Notes under the pieces: model-generated
What the model saw: only the letters and a program-made list of their open reading frames with translations
The model's database searches: none
Told to the model about the DNA's origin: nothing
Made by a program: the position numbers and the translations under genes
Shown: positions 1 through 10,423 of the stretch, piece by piece
How positions within the stretch are numbered: the stretch's first letter is position 1
Layout: every line of letters starts with the position of its first letter
From: CAWAMR01 sp963783095
GTDB taxonomy: Bacteria > Planctomycetota > Planctomycetia > Gemmatales > Gemmataceae
NCBI GenBank assembly: GCA_963783095.1
Contig: CAWAMR010000016.1
Span: forward strand, 186,001-250,000
Length of the DNA: 64,000 nt
Direction of reading: 5' to 3'

Positions 1-640
1 CGTCCGGTGTGAAGCAGAAGGTGCTTACATCCGAATACTTTGTCGGTTGGGTCGTGTTGCGATCGACGTTGTAGACTCGAACAATGTTCGTTGGATCGAG
101 TGTGGCGAAATGCTTGCCATCGCTCGTCCAGGCAATTTGCGCTATATCCAAAGCAATGAAAGAACGAAAATTGTTCGCCGACGGAGGTTTGCCATTGACC
201 AGCAGCGATTCCAGATTCGCCCCGATATGCACTGCACCGGGCGGATTCTTTTTCGGGTCGGTCGAATAGGTCAATTCAATGCCCAAACTCGCCGCGATCT
301 GTTTTCCATCCGGGGACAGCGAAGCGATCGGCGGACCGACATTCACTCCCCACGAACGAAGGAGTTTTCCCGTTTGCGCATCCCAGATGCGCACAACGCC
401 ATCCTTGGAGCCGGTCAGAAGATACTTCCCATCTCCGGAGGCTTCGATCAGCGTGACGGGCGCACCGTGTCGGAAGCGAGTCGTTCCAAGACGTGCCACC
501 GCATCGTTCGGCAAGGGATCGCCTTGGGCGTCCACGCGATTTGAGGAAGTCGCGGGTGCAGGCTCCGCCGCAGCGATGGCGACGAACGAGACCAAGCCGC
601 ACCAAAAAGCCGCGATCGATAGGGTGACAGGTCGTGTCAT
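1..640 (-). CDS. Secreted WD40-repeat protein (C-terminus beyond window)
   Basis: Reading the minus strand from the ATG at 640 gives about 213 residues with no stop before the window edge, so the 3' part is missing. Residues 1-25 form a signal peptide (hydrophobic core, then A-A-A-E). A short proline/alanine linker follows, then the phrase LPNDAVARLGTTRFRHG, which commonly introduces WD40 propellers in Gemmata-type planctomycetes. WD-type blades follow (SGDGKYLLTGSKDGVVRIWD, SPDGKQIA, TSDGKHFATLD). WD40 propellers are protein-interaction scaffolds; the signal peptide suggests an exported location. No specific partner can be inferred. It is transcribed away from the polysaccharide-export genes, across a repeat-rich gap. 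Confidence 0.8.
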   Translation of the reverse strand, partial: MTRPVTLSIAAFWCGLVSFVAIAAAEPAPATSSNRVDAQGDPLPNDAVARLGTTRFRHGAPVTLIEASGDGKYLLTGSKDGVVRIWDAQTGKLLRSWGVNVGPPIASLSPDGKQIAASLGIELTYSTDPKKNPPGAVHIGANLESLLVNGKPPSANNFRSFIALDIAQIAWTSDGKHFATLDPTNIVRVYNVDRNTTQPTKYSDVSTFCFTPD

Positions 641-708
641 GACTTACCTCATCACAGAAAAAACGCTTCTCTTACCCAAACAGACGGATGAGGTGGGAGA
701 GAATCACA

Positions 709-835
709 GAATAGTGTTCCGTTTTCAGTGTTCCGTTTTCAGTAAATTCCCCAAGTGTTTTGAACTGAATACTACTCCCGTTTTGAACTGAACACTGAAA
801 ACTGAACACTGAACACTACTCCCGTCTTGACCTCC
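709..835. repeat. Direct and inverted short repeats in the 641-908 gap
   Basis: Between two divergent genes there are reiterated units: TGTTCCGTTTTCAG twice in a row near 714-743, CTACTCCCGT at about 771 and again at about 816, and GAACTGAACACTGAAAACTG near 785-805, which is roughly the reverse complement of the first units. The arms could fold into an imperfect hairpin. Its role is unknown; it may be a small dispersed repeat or may lie in the promoter region of both flanking genes. Confidence 0.5.
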
Positions 836-908
836 GAACCATCGTGGGTTATAGCAACGACCCTCACGGGGCAAGGACTGCCCATATTTGGACAAGGACG
901 TCCCTCAT

Positions 909-1775
909 ATGTTGTGCCGTGCGCACATTGTTTGGCTCGCGCTGTTGTCGTGCAGTAGCGCGGGATGCCTCCACGATCAACCATCGCGCACGTCGGGTTG
1001 GCTCGATCGCTTGCGCGTCAACACCACGGCCGACACCATCTACATGGAATATGTTCTCATTGAACGTCCGGTCGGCGATTCGGCTTTGAACCGCGTCGTC
1101 TGGGCCGACACCGATGAACAAATCTTGCCCAGTGAAGTCCGCACCATCGTCAATAATAATGGGTTCCGCATCGGGACGGTCGCCGGGATTCTCCCCAGTG
1201 AAGTCGATGCCATGATCAAGAACCCGCGCAGCGTCGAAGGGCACCGCCAGCGCCGAATTGCCGCAAGTTATCCTGCTGCCTTTCTTCTGAACGGCCCCGT
1301 GGCCCACAGCGAATATCAAGTTCGGCTCAATAGCGAGAGCGTGCCCACCACCGTGAAACGAGAACAGGCACAGTTTTCGCTCGACATCACTCCCGTAGTA
1401 CTTCCGGATGGCCGGCTTCAACTCAAATGCGTGCCGGAAGTCGAGTATTACGACAAGAAATACTGGAATCCTATCGGCGCGGTCGGCGCGGGCTGGGGCG
1501 GTCAGCAGCCTAGCGAAAAATACCCGTCTCTGGGATTCGACGTGACCATTTCATCGAAGGAACTTCTCGTTCTCGGAACTTTTATCGACAAGACGAACAC
1601 GCTCGGCAATCAAATGTTTGTCGACAATCAACCGAACCAAACGGTGCAAAGGCTCCTGATCCTCCACGCCGGCAGGATTAAGGCCGAGAGCTTTTTCTCC
1701 GAAAAGAACCCCAACATGGTGGTCCCCATCGCTGCCCAGGCGAGTCAGGGAATGAGCCGGGTTGAGGTTGAGTAA
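909..1775 (+). CDS. Lipoprotein of unknown function
   Basis: The ATG at 909 follows an AAGGACG ribosome-binding site and gives 288 residues. The N-terminus is hydrophobic and ends in SSAGC, a lipobox-like site, so the product is probably a lipoprotein. The C-terminal half is beta-rich (ITPVVLPDGRLQLKCVPEVEY; SLGFDVTISSKELLVLGTF), a pattern that recalls secretin-like C-terminal domains of planctomycetes, but I do not assign the family. It lies 171 bases before the polysaccharide-export lipoprotein in the same orientation, which hints at a cell-envelope or export role. It could equally be an unrelated envelope protein. Confidence 0.7.
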   Translation: MLCRAHIVWLALLSCSSAGCLHDQPSRTSGWLDRLRVNTTADTIYMEYVLIERPVGDSALNRVVWADTDEQILPSEVRTIVNNNGFRIGTVAGILPSEVDAMIKNPRSVEGHRQRRIAASYPAAFLLNGPVAHSEYQVRLNSESVPTTVKREQAQFSLDITPVVLPDGRLQLKCVPEVEYYDKKYWNPIGAVGAGWGGQQPSEKYPSLGFDVTISSKELLVLGTFIDKTNTLGNQMFVDNQPNQTVQRLLILHAGRIKAESFFSEKNPNMVVPIAAQASQGMSRVEVE

Positions 1776-1946
1776 ATCTCAAACATCAATCTTTCTCGTC
1801 ACATTCGGCATATTCGCTGCTAAGCTGGGTAGTTTATTCCAAAAAAACGGAAGATTCCGAAGACAAAACTTCAGGAATCATGCGAGTATGTCGATAACCT
1901 GATTCAAGGGCTGTCAGCGAGCGGGGATGCTGTGCGGAGAATCAGG

Positions 1947-2885
1947 ATGAGCTGCAAACAGGCTATCTCTTGGTCGACGATCGTCGGACTGTGCGTGACG
2001 CTATGCGTTACCGGTACAGGCTGCATGGAACATCAAACACAGCTCGTCATGCCGCCGATGCCGCCTCCGAATATCCCGTCGGAACTCACCAAACAGACGC
2101 TCCCGACCTACCGAATTGAACCGCCCGACATTTTGCTACTCCAGGTCATGCTGCCGCCCAAAGATATCCTCGATAATCCCGTAAACTTGTGGCCGCAGCC
2201 GATCGGGGGCAACCATCTGGTGCGGATCGACGGAACGATTAGCCTGGGAAGTTGGGGCTCCGTGCAGGTGGCTGGAATGACGTTGGATGAGGCCGCGGAA
2301 GCCATCCGTCACCACGTATATCAACGGATTGTCCAAAATGCCGCGATCCGTCAAGGACTCGAAGACGCAGCCCACGAGAAAGCCAAGGAGCCGAAGGAAG
2401 GTAAAGAGATGGGACGACGCCCCGTTATCGGGATTGTCGATAATCCCAATAAGCTGCTCGTAGCGGTGGACGTCTTCTCCTACAATAGCAAGACCTATTA
2501 CGTCATCACGGACGGGGCGGGTTATGGCGAACAAATCTACAGTTTCCCGGTCACCGGCAACGACACGGTTTTGCAGGCGCTATCGAATATCAATGGAATC
2601 CCGACGGTTGCCTCGAAACGAAGTATCTGGCTTGCTCGTCGCACACCCGTGCCCAATATGCAGCAAGTTTTCCCGATCGATTATGTCGGCATGACCCAGC
2701 ACGGCATCACGGCAACCAATTACCAGGTGTTTCCGGGCGATCGGATCTATGTGAAGTCGGAGAAGATCTTCCAGGTGAACTACTTCCTCCAGAAATTCCT
2801 GACACCGATCGAACACGTTCTGGGTGTCGGGTTACTCAACGGGACAATGTTGCAATCGTATAAGTCCACCAGCAGTAGCCCATAA
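1947..2885 (+). CDS. Polysaccharide biosynthesis/export lipoprotein (Wza-like)
   Basis: The ATG at 1947 is chosen because GGAGAATCAGG precedes it; a GTG start 15 bases earlier is possible. The 312-residue product has a signal peptide ending in TGTGC (lipoprotein). The poly-export domain starts around residue 50 (YRIEPPDILLLQV, then LVRIDGTISLGSWGSVQVAGMTLDEA), followed by SLBB-like segments (YYVITDGAGYGEQ and a second near PGDRIYV). Proteins of this family form the outer-membrane channel for capsular or exopolysaccharide export. No tyrosine autokinase or flippase gene is adjacent, so the export system must be completed elsewhere. Confidence 0.88.
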   Translation: MSCKQAISWSTIVGLCVTLCVTGTGCMEHQTQLVMPPMPPPNIPSELTKQTLPTYRIEPPDILLLQVMLPPKDILDNPVNLWPQPIGGNHLVRIDGTISLGSWGSVQVAGMTLDEAAEAIRHHVYQRIVQNAAIRQGLEDAAHEKAKEPKEGKEMGRRPVIGIVDNPNKLLVAVDVFSYNSKTYYVITDGAGYGEQIYSFPVTGNDTVLQALSNINGIPTVASKRSIWLARRTPVPNMQQVFPIDYVGMTQHGITATNYQVFPGDRIYVKSEKIFQVNYFLQKFLTPIEHVLGVGLLNGTMLQSYKSTSSSP

Positions 2886-2946
2886 AGCGCTTACTTGAGA
2901 CGAAAGTAACCAATAGAGTTTGCCTCCATCATTCCGGAGATAGGTC

Positions 2947-3453
2947 ATGCGTCAATGGATCATCGCGACATCGGTAGTATTGCTGGGATCGCTGCCGGCA
3001 TTCGGCCAGTTCATCATTCAGAACGGCGGCGGTGCAGGCTCCAACAACCAGATGCCGAACATCTACAACACACAAAACCAGCCCTTGAGCCCCTGGCTCA
3101 ATATGCAGCGTAACAATCCAGCTGTAAACTACTTCTTCGGAGCCAGACCTGGAACCGCAGCCGGCGGGTACATCGGAACGAACGGGAACCTCATGGGCAT
3201 GAGCAACAATAGTTTCATGCAGCAATCTTTTTTCCCCTATGTCGATACTCTTGCCAGCGTTGAACCGGGTATCAATGCACCCGGTATGATGCCCAGCGGC
3301 CATCCGGTTGCCTTTAACAATGCCATGTGGTATTACCACGCCAATTCACTTGGACTCGGATCGCTGCAAAACCGCCTGCGCCAGGGGCAGGGGAATCAGC
3401 GCTCTCCAGGGCAGGGCGGATCCCAAAGCGGGGCTACAGGAATACCCCGATAA
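2947..3453 (+). CDS. Small secreted protein, function unknown
   Basis: The 168-residue product starts at an ATG preceded by GGAGATAGG. Residues 1-21 are a signal peptide ending in A-F-G. The mature part is rich in Asn, Gln and Gly (FIIQNGGGAGSNNQMP) and has a Gly/Gln-rich tail; no catalytic motif is visible. It lies 61 bases after the polysaccharide-export gene in the same direction, so it may be co-transcribed and envelope-related. Small secreted proteins of this kind are common in planctomycetes, and I cannot give a function. Confidence 0.7.
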   Translation: MRQWIIATSVVLLGSLPAFGQFIIQNGGGAGSNNQMPNIYNTQNQPLSPWLNMQRNNPAVNYFFGARPGTAAGGYIGTNGNLMGMSNNSFMQQSFFPYVDTLASVEPGINAPGMMPSGHPVAFNNAMWYYHANSLGLGSLQNRLRQGQGNQRSPGQGGSQSGATGIPR

Positions 3454-3520
3454 GAATCGCATTGGAAGTGCAATGCCGATTATTTGAACGAATGGATTGC
3501 GGTTTTTCGAGGATGGATCC

Positions 3521-4721
3521 GTGGACTCCAGGCATAATGCCAAACCGATCGTCGGCTGGAGAGCTTTGACCACCTGCCTGGTCTCCGCGGGCCTCGTTGT
3601 CGTTGGTGCGGGGATCATCCTGGCCGATGTTCCTGCCGCAACTTTGGTTCTTCCAAAATCAGGCAGCCCTGAACCAACTGATTCCCAAGGCCCGGCATCG
3701 ACACCCAACGATACGACCGAGGATTCCAACCGGTCACCTGATGCGAACAGCCCGCCGGGCACCAGCATTCCCGATCTCAAATATCCTCCACCTTACAGCA
3801 GCCAACGGAGCAAGACTTTTCCCGTACTTGGTGCCATGTGGAAGGGAGTCGTCGACGATGCGCCTGATGCAAAGGCAGCGGCATCGAGTTCGACTTCCAT
3901 TCAAAGTCCATCCGCCCCTCCACCCATGTGGCGCTGGTACGGCTACGGAACACCCACGCCAAACCTAAACCCATACCCCGTCCGGGAAACCTACGCTCCA
4001 GTTCCTGCGACCTGGTATACCCAAACGGGAGCGACACCGGGGGCCGTGCCCGAAGCGCGCGTAAATCCAGCTTCGGCAGAGGCCTCCAAGGGAACACAAG
4101 CCCAGGTCCGTTCGCAGCCTGCAAACATACTGCAACCGAATCCTGCGTCCGAAGCGGATGTCCCTCAACCAAAACCAGTGGAGCCTCAAAGAAATGCGAA
4201 CATTCTCCCGCCACCGTTAGAAAGTCCCGGCTCCCCGGCAATCCGCTCCGAGCCAAACACTAACGAGCCGGCTCAGCCCAAGGCATCGCTTGGCATGCCG
4301 GAATTTTTCAAGGGAGGCCCTCAGGATGCGCCCATGTCGAGTCTTCCGGCTCCGAGTCCCGAAAAGGGGCCGGTAGCTTCCTTTGAAGGCGGCGTTTCGA
4401 CCGGTGAGTGGTCAAGGAAATTCCGATCCAAGTCCGATCCTATCGGATGCGCCGGCCTCAAAATCACAGACTCCTGCGTTGAGCAGGGCACAGGCACCGA
4501 CGTCTGTAATCTCTACAGCTCCCGTGGAAATCGACGAGGCTATCCGCTCAGCGTGCGATGAGCGAGTATTGGGAGTGGAGGTTCAGCAGGCAGGTCCAAA
4601 GGCACTGGTCATTCGCATCGAGGTCCGGAACGTGTCGGATGCCCAGGAGGCCGCCAACCGGATCGCAGGACTAAAAACGATGGCCGCCTGGCACGTGGTA
4701 TACCAAGCGGTCGTGCGATAA
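3521..4721 (+). CDS. Proline-rich exported protein with C-terminal alpha/beta domain (one frame break)
   Basis: The GTG at 3521 follows AGGATGGATCC and starts a protein with an N-terminal hydrophobic segment (about residues 12-35). A long low-complexity Pro/Ser/Ala/Asn region follows (PPMWRWYGYGTPTPNLNPYP). The first frame becomes nonsense after VASFEGG (about 4390-4430). The natural continuation is in the next frame, ending at 4721 with a compact domain (about 60 residues: EIDEAIRSACDERVLGVEV to AAWHVVYQAVV). That tail has the helix-strand layout of BON-like domains, but the match is weak. One single-base indel therefore splits the gene. It is convergent with the dehydrogenase gene, with only two bases between the stops. 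Confidence 0.65.
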
Positions 4722-4723
4722 CC

Positions 4724-7700
4724 TTACTTCTTCGCTTCGGTCTCCATGAATGCGAACAAATCTGCAATCTCTTCCTTGGTTAGTTGATCCAGCAGTTTCT
4801 CCGGCATCACTGAAATCAACGATGCAATACGTTGCTCGACGTCGCTTTCCTTGAAGACAACTTTTGATCCATCCTGCAACAACATGGTGATCGATCCAGC
4901 CTGCGGAGCCAGCAACCCGTTGTAGGTCTTTCCGTCGAGCAGGGTTACTTTGGTCGAGCGATACTGGTCGCTGATGATCTTGGAGGGATAGAGAATCGAT
5001 TCCAAAATCTCAATGCGTTTGAAGCGTTTGGAAATCGCCGAGAGATCGGGGCCAAGTCCCTTGCCCTCGTTTCCAAAGCGATGGCACTTGATGCACTGGG
5101 CCTTGGTGAAAGCAAGCTTGCCCTTGATCGGATCGCCTTTCTTGCCTTGCGGATCGCGCGTCAAAAACGCGAGCAAGTCGTCGTACTTGTACTTGGACGG
5201 CGCTGGTTGATCGCTGGTCAAGTCGGGTAACTTTTGAAGCATGGGGTATGACTGATTGAACCACTTGCTCCACGAGGCCAGTTCCGTTTTCCAGTCCCCG
5301 TCCTTTGCGCCGAATTGCCTGTTGTTGGTCCAGTGTCTGAGCACCTGGACTACTTTCCAGCGTTGCTTATCGTCGAGTTTCGTCGAGGCCGCCATCAGAG
5401 AACGAAACGCTGGGCCATCCTCAGGCTTGGGTTTCGCTGGGTTTTTCAATAGGCCGTTGACCAGGTCGAGCAAACTGGCTGCATTTCCGACATCCAGGGC
5501 GCGAATAACGTAGGGAAGATTTTCCGGAATGGGATTATTCACCAGTGCCTTACCCACGGCGGCACGTTGCGATGGGTCAGCATCGCCGATGATGCGCAAC
5601 TCGCGCTGTGCCTCAAGACCACCCATTTTGCCGAGCACTTCGATGATCGCATCCTTCATCTCATTGGCTTTCGGCAAGCCCGGCGTGCGCAACAACGATG
5701 CGAAAAGCTCGCCCAGGTGCCTCGGCGTCGGTAATTGATCGATGGGTGAAATCTTGAGCATCAACATCGCTGGGAGCGGCAGTTTTTCGGCGTTGGCGAT
5801 GATTGCACTGCGATCTTGCGCCGAGAAGATATCGTTCATCTCTCGGAGAATGTTTTCCAAATAGCGCGAATAGCTGGCACCGCCGCTCCAGGTCTTGGTG
5901 CCGTCGTACCAGGCCAGCAACTCCGCTTTCTCCTGGGCAGTCCACCCCTCTTTGATCATGCGCAAGCAATAGTAGTAGTGAATCTGCTGTGCCCTGTCGC
6001 TTTTCTGATCCTTCATTGCCAATAGCAATTTCGGAATGACACCGGTCTTCAATACACCCACGCGGGCGAACTCGGCCAGCACAACTGCCAGCTCTCGGTT
6101 CACCATAGCATCCGCTTGCGGGAACATTTCCTGACATTGCCGTGCGATCATTTCCGTGGAGCTGGGAGTTGTAGTCGTGTAGATCAATGCCAGTTGAATC
6201 GTTCGCAACCATTCGAGCATCTGCTCCGGGGTGCGAGTGTTGCCTTGCTTGGCGAGTCGAGCAAATATTTTGGCGGTGTAGTCCTTGGCTTTATCGATCT
6301 TGCACAAGGCGATGATCGCTTCCTGTGCAATGCGATCGTTTTGATCCTCGATCAGCTCCAAGGCCCACTTTTTGGGATCGATCCTTTGCACTACCAATCT
6401 TACAGCGGTACGCAGGAAACGATCTTCCGACTCCAACAGGGGTCTCAGGTCCGCAATCGCTGGCTCAATTCCCAGCCGAATCATCGACTCGCAGGCAATT
6501 CGACGAACGAATGGATTGGGGTCTTTCAAGGCAGTGAGCAACTCTTTTTTCGCATCGCTACCCGGCTCAAACCCAAGCCGACGGATGACCTCCGAGCGCG
6601 TCGGCGAGACTTTCGCGGGTTCCTTCGGTGCTGGAGAGGGACTGGTTGCGACAATGCGGAAGACACCGCCCTGAGTCCCCCGACCGCCCAGGGTAAAGTA
6701 AAGTGCGCCGTCCTGGCCCACAACGCAGTCCGATATTGGCATTGGCGAGCGGGTACAGAATTTCTCGCCCGTTGCTTTGTACGATGCACCCGCCTTTTCC
6801 AGATGAATGGCCCAAAGGACCCCGATCGACCAGTCGCACATGAAGAATGCCCCGTGATATTTCGCGGGGAACGCATAATGGTTGTAGAACGTCACACCCG
6901 TCGGCGAGCCTCGCCCGGTGTTGTACACGGCGGGCAAAGTATCCTCGGCATAAGGCGGGATTTTCGAGGAGCCGGTGCGCCAGCCGAACTCCGCCCCCGG
7001 AATGATGTGGCAGACGCGAACCGGTCGATACCAGGACAAGTTTTCATCCCACTCCATGTCGCTGTCGAAGGTGAAGAGTTCACCATCGGCGTTGAACGCG
7101 GTATCGAACTCATTTCGGAAACCCGCTGCGATCAAGGCGGGGTTTTTGCCATCCAGATCCATGCGCCAGATGGTTCCACCCGTGCGCGAATGCCGGCCGC
7201 GTGGCCGTTCGCATCGTTTTGTCGTTTGAGCAACACATCTTCGGTGGAGCCAGGCTGTCCTTGATCGGGTGTTTGCTGGCCGGTTGGCCAGCGCATCAGC
7301 GGGGAATTGGCAGCCAATTTATCGACGATTAGATGCGGCATGGTTTCCGATGACCAGATACAATTTTCCATCCGGCCCCTCAAGAACAGCGTGAGGGCCA
7401 TGATCGCCCATGCCGCCATTGACTCGCACGACAAGTTCTACGGTGCCGAGACGATCGCCGCTCTTGGCTTCGTGCCCGCGGTAAACGCCGACCACCCCCT
7501 TGGGACCATTGCCGACCAGGTAGAAATAATCGTTGATCCAGCACATACCCTGGCAATTCTTGACCTGATCGCAGTAGACTGCCACCTTTTGACATTCGCC
7601 GGCTTTGTTCGGCTCGGTACACATCAAAACCGGGCCGTTCTCCTGCGAGACAAAGATCCTTCCTTTCGGATCGAAACACATATTCACCAGCGTGAGGCGA

Positions 7701-8380
7701 TAAGACTGAATCGGATCTTTTTTCCCATCGAGCAATTCCACTGTTGACGGAACGACAGTTTCGACTCTAAAGCCTTCGGGAACAGTAAAGACGCCCGGTT
7801 TCGCGCCGCCTGGCGACGCAACTCCGAGATTTCCCCACGGGCCTTCACCGAAGGCCGCAAGGACTTTCGCCTTGTTCCATTTTGCATCGTCGAAGCTGTT
7901 ATTTTGCCAGTTCTTCGGGGCCTCTTTCGAGGTTTTCCAGGACGCATCGGATAAGACCGTGACGGTTTGACCTTTCAATTTGGCTTTCAATTCGACGAGC
8001 AAACCGGCAGGACTTTCTCCATCGTTACCGCCCTCGACCGCGATGACATTTTCCCCGGCCCGCAGCAACTTGGCGATTTTGTAGGAAGAGAAAACGTGCC
8101 ACTCATTCCCGGCCCCAACATCCGAACCATTGATCCAAACATGATATGTGTTATCGGCGGTAATTTTCAGTGTTGCATCGGCGGGTGCGGCGTCGAGTTT
8201 GAAGACTTTTCGAAAGTACCGATTGCCGGAGGGCGCGGATTGAAGAGTTGCCTCATTGGTCCAGATCCATTGGGGTTTGGAAGTTGAGGGTTGAGCCTGA
8301 GATTCGGGAGGTTGTCGGGTGGAAAGAACAATCAACGTGGTCAGGCTGAGCGCAGCGACGAACCGATGGGAACAGAGCAT
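4724..8380 (-). CDS. PVC-type membrane-bound dehydrogenase/HEAT/cytochrome-c protein (two frame breaks)
   Basis: About 1,218 residues once two frame breaks are bridged (near 7335 and near 7190). Order: signal peptide (1-30); a galactose-binding-like sandwich (about 35-170, PQWIWTNEATLQ to ADNTYHVWINGSDVG); a sorbosone-dehydrogenase-type beta propeller (about 195-620, with VPEGFRVETV, GDHGPHAVLEGPDGKLY, FRNEFDTAFNADGELF); HEAT-like helices; and a C-terminal cytochrome c domain with CIKCH heme attachment and a candidate axial Met in SVMPEKL. This architecture is characteristic of planctomycetes and Verrucomicrobia and is thought to link polysaccharide or sugar oxidation to periplasmic electron transfer; the substrate is unknown. 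The break near 7190 falls where AGIRA should run directly into GGTIWRMDLDG, and the residues on both sides are well conserved. Confidence 0.88.
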
Positions 8381-8652
8381 GAAAAAGATACCTCGATCGA
8401 AAAGTGAACGCGGGGAGGGTATAAGAAGTATTATGGCAAGAGAACGGCCGAACTGAAAGCGGGGCGGTACAAGAATTCACGCAGACGTGGAGAAGCATCT
8501 TGAAAACGGCAAAGGCGAACTCATAGAATCTCGCCATGAACCTTGCTGTGTTTTGGATTGTCTGAATGTGGATTATGCTATCGGCGTAATTCTTGGAAAG
8601 ACGATCCACCGACCATTTACCCCAAATAGTCGGAATATCGCGGGAGGTTCAT

Positions 8653-8726
8653 CGGGCCGTAGCGCAGCTTGGCAGCGCGCCTGCTTGGGGTGCAGGAGGT
8701 CGTGGGTTCAAATCCCGCCGGCCCGA
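8653..8726 (+). tRNA. tRNA-Pro (anticodon GGG)
   Basis: A complete cloverleaf can be drawn. Acceptor stem 8653-8659 pairs fully with 8719-8725 (CGGGCCG/CGGCCCG). The D arm is GCGC...GCGC. The anticodon stem CCTGC/GCAGG encloses loop TTGGGGT, giving anticodon GGG. The T stem is GTGGG/CCCGC with loop TTCAAAT, and the discriminator base is A at 8726. The CCA end is not encoded. Confidence 0.96.
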
Positions 8727-8827
8727 TTCTTCTAAAGCCCTCTGCTTCCAAGACTTGTGGAAACGGATGAATCTCCAAAAAAGATTCCTGGGCACCTACC
8801 CGCCCTGACTCGGTTGAATGCGAAAAA

Positions 8828-8855
8828 CCCCTTCCCCGCTGCAACGAGGAAGGGG
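8828..8855 (-). terminator. Hairpin with T-run, oriented for the minus strand
   Basis: Stem CCCCTTCC (8828-8835) pairs with GGAAGGGG (8848-8855) around a 12-base loop. Read on the minus strand the stem is followed by TTTTT, the layout of an intrinsic terminator. On the plus strand it could still end tRNA-Pro transcripts, but without a T-run. No minus-strand gene is visible just upstream of it. Confidence 0.5.
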
Positions 8856-8903
8856 CCAAGGAGTAAACCTCACGGCTCACCCTTTTACGGGGCGGGTTAT
8901 TCA

Positions 8904-9317
8904 TGCGTCAGCCAGATCCTTGGTATCGCACGTCGAAGGGCGTTTGGTTTGTCCGGGTTGCCGGTAAATTGACCATTGTCGTTCGCCCCGCCGTCTGGCT
9001 GAAAGAACTTGGGCACAATGTCATCCTCGCCCACTGCGATACGCAGCATTCTTCGTTGAAATAGTTAAAAGAAGCAGCACCAGACATCCGAACGGTGCGC
9101 CTCGGCACACCCGATGAAATTCTCGAAAGTCTGCGCGCTCTCAATCGGGAAGCCGACTCCGTTATCGCCGATAGCTCTGGCAGCAATTCGGAAAATCAGC
9201 TGGGCGTTACTACTTCTCGCCGACTTCGCGTTTGTCCCATATAAGGCCGGTATGCTTGAGGTGAGGGCGCGTGCTCACGCCACCAGGCAAATCCGGCAGG
9301 TGCATCTGCAACGATAA
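8904..9317 (+). pseudogene. ParA-family ATPase relic
   Basis: The reading starting at 8904 opens with WYRTSKGVWFVRVAGK, which resembles the N-terminus of planctomycete phage-type integrases. It continues as a ParA/MinD-type ATPase: AVWLKELGHNVILAHCDTQHSS, a stop at about 9062, then KEAAPDIRTVRLGTPDEILE, a degraded ADSSGSN (for ADGPGSN), a frame change near 9195, and ADFAFVPYKAGMLEVRA. The Walker A region is destroyed (AGKLTIVV in place of a KGGVGKTT-type loop). ParA proteins segregate plasmids or chromosomes, and many travel on integrative elements. This copy has a stop, a frame shift and a lost nucleotide-binding loop, so it cannot be functional. Confidence 0.7.
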
Positions 9318-9414
9318 TAATGAGGATTTGCGGCATCCGGGCGTTTTGGTGAGAGCAACCATGGCTCGACACCAAGAAAAGAATTGTTTGGTTCATCCAG
9401 TTAGTGGAGATTTG

Positions 9415-10213
9415 ATGGTGGACTCGAACGCTCGGCACATCCCCTGGAAGCTATTCGTCTCAGAAATGATTGGGACGGCATTGCTCGTCTTGACCGGTCT
9501 CTCTCTGGTCATCCTGATGTTTGGAACCGATAGCCCTATCGCGAACTTGATCCCAAGCGAGGGATCCAGACGCCTGATCACGGGTTTTCTGTTTGGTTCG
9601 ATAGGCGCGTCCATTGCGCTATCTCTTGTCGGAAAGGTAAGCGGGGCGCATCTCGAACCCGGCCGTCACGCTCGCCTTCCGGCTGATGGGGAAGCTCGAC
9701 TTCCGCACCACTCTCGGATATATCGTGGCGCAACTGATCGGCGCGTTGTTGGGGTCGCTGCCACTTTTCTTGTGGGGCGAGATGGGCACCAGCGTGGCCT
9801 TCGGAGCGACTTTGCCGGGTTCCGGCTATTCTATCTCGACCGTTGTCCTGGGCGAAGTGATCACGACGTTTACGATGGTCTTTCTGCTCGCGTTTTTTCT
9901 AGCTATCCGGAGCATCCGTCGCTTTACACCAGCGCCTCTTTCCCTTTCTGTATTCATTCATGTCATGGGCCGAATCACCGATCTCCGGCACCAGCACGAA
10001 CCCCGGCGCAGCCTGGGCCCGTCCGTCATCTCCGGGCACTGGGAGGGTTGGTGGATCTACTGGGTCGGGCCGCTGGCCGGAATGCTTTTGGCCGTCCTCA
10101 CCTGCAGTTACCTCGCAAAGCGCATTGAAGTCGCCAAACTGTACTACTTCGACAGCGACCATGACCGCCTCTTTCGCCGCATGGCTATGCCCAGGCCAAC
10201 TGTCGCAAACTAG
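9415..10213 (+). CDS. Aquaporin/MIP-family channel (about three frame breaks)
   Basis: The ATG at 9415 follows GGAGATTTG. The N-terminal part has membrane helices (VSEMIGTALLVLTGLSLVIL). The first NPA box is reached at SGAHL, where a frame break near 9655 separates it from NPAVTLAFRLMGKLD in the next frame. After four more hydrophobic segments, the second box reads ISGTSTNP in a third frame (about 9960-9995), and the sequence then returns to RSLGPSVISG and a final helix (WWIYWVGPLAGMLLAVLTCSYL). Both half-helix motifs of a water/glycerol channel are thus recognisable. It is either an assembly-damaged or a recently inactivated member of the MIP family. Specificity (water versus glycerol or small solutes) cannot be told. 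Confidence 0.75.
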
Positions 10214-10423
10214 ACGGGCCCGAGCAGGAAGATCTGGTCGGTTGATTGTGATACTCATACAATGCCATTTCATCATCTTCTTACCGGCCTCTGACCGGCA
10301 GATCCGGCCCAATGATTGTTGCACCGTAGTTGTACGTCCGTCCTTTGGCCAAATCTATTGCGGGCCTCCGTTGAGGCCTAGACTCGACAGCAATGGAAAA
10401 CCTCGAAGAAAAGGGGAATATTG

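Noticed and set aside
6116..7264. A 382-residue plus-strand open frame
   Set aside because: It is antisense to the dehydrogenase/cytochrome gene, which has strong motifs; composition is typical of a shadow.
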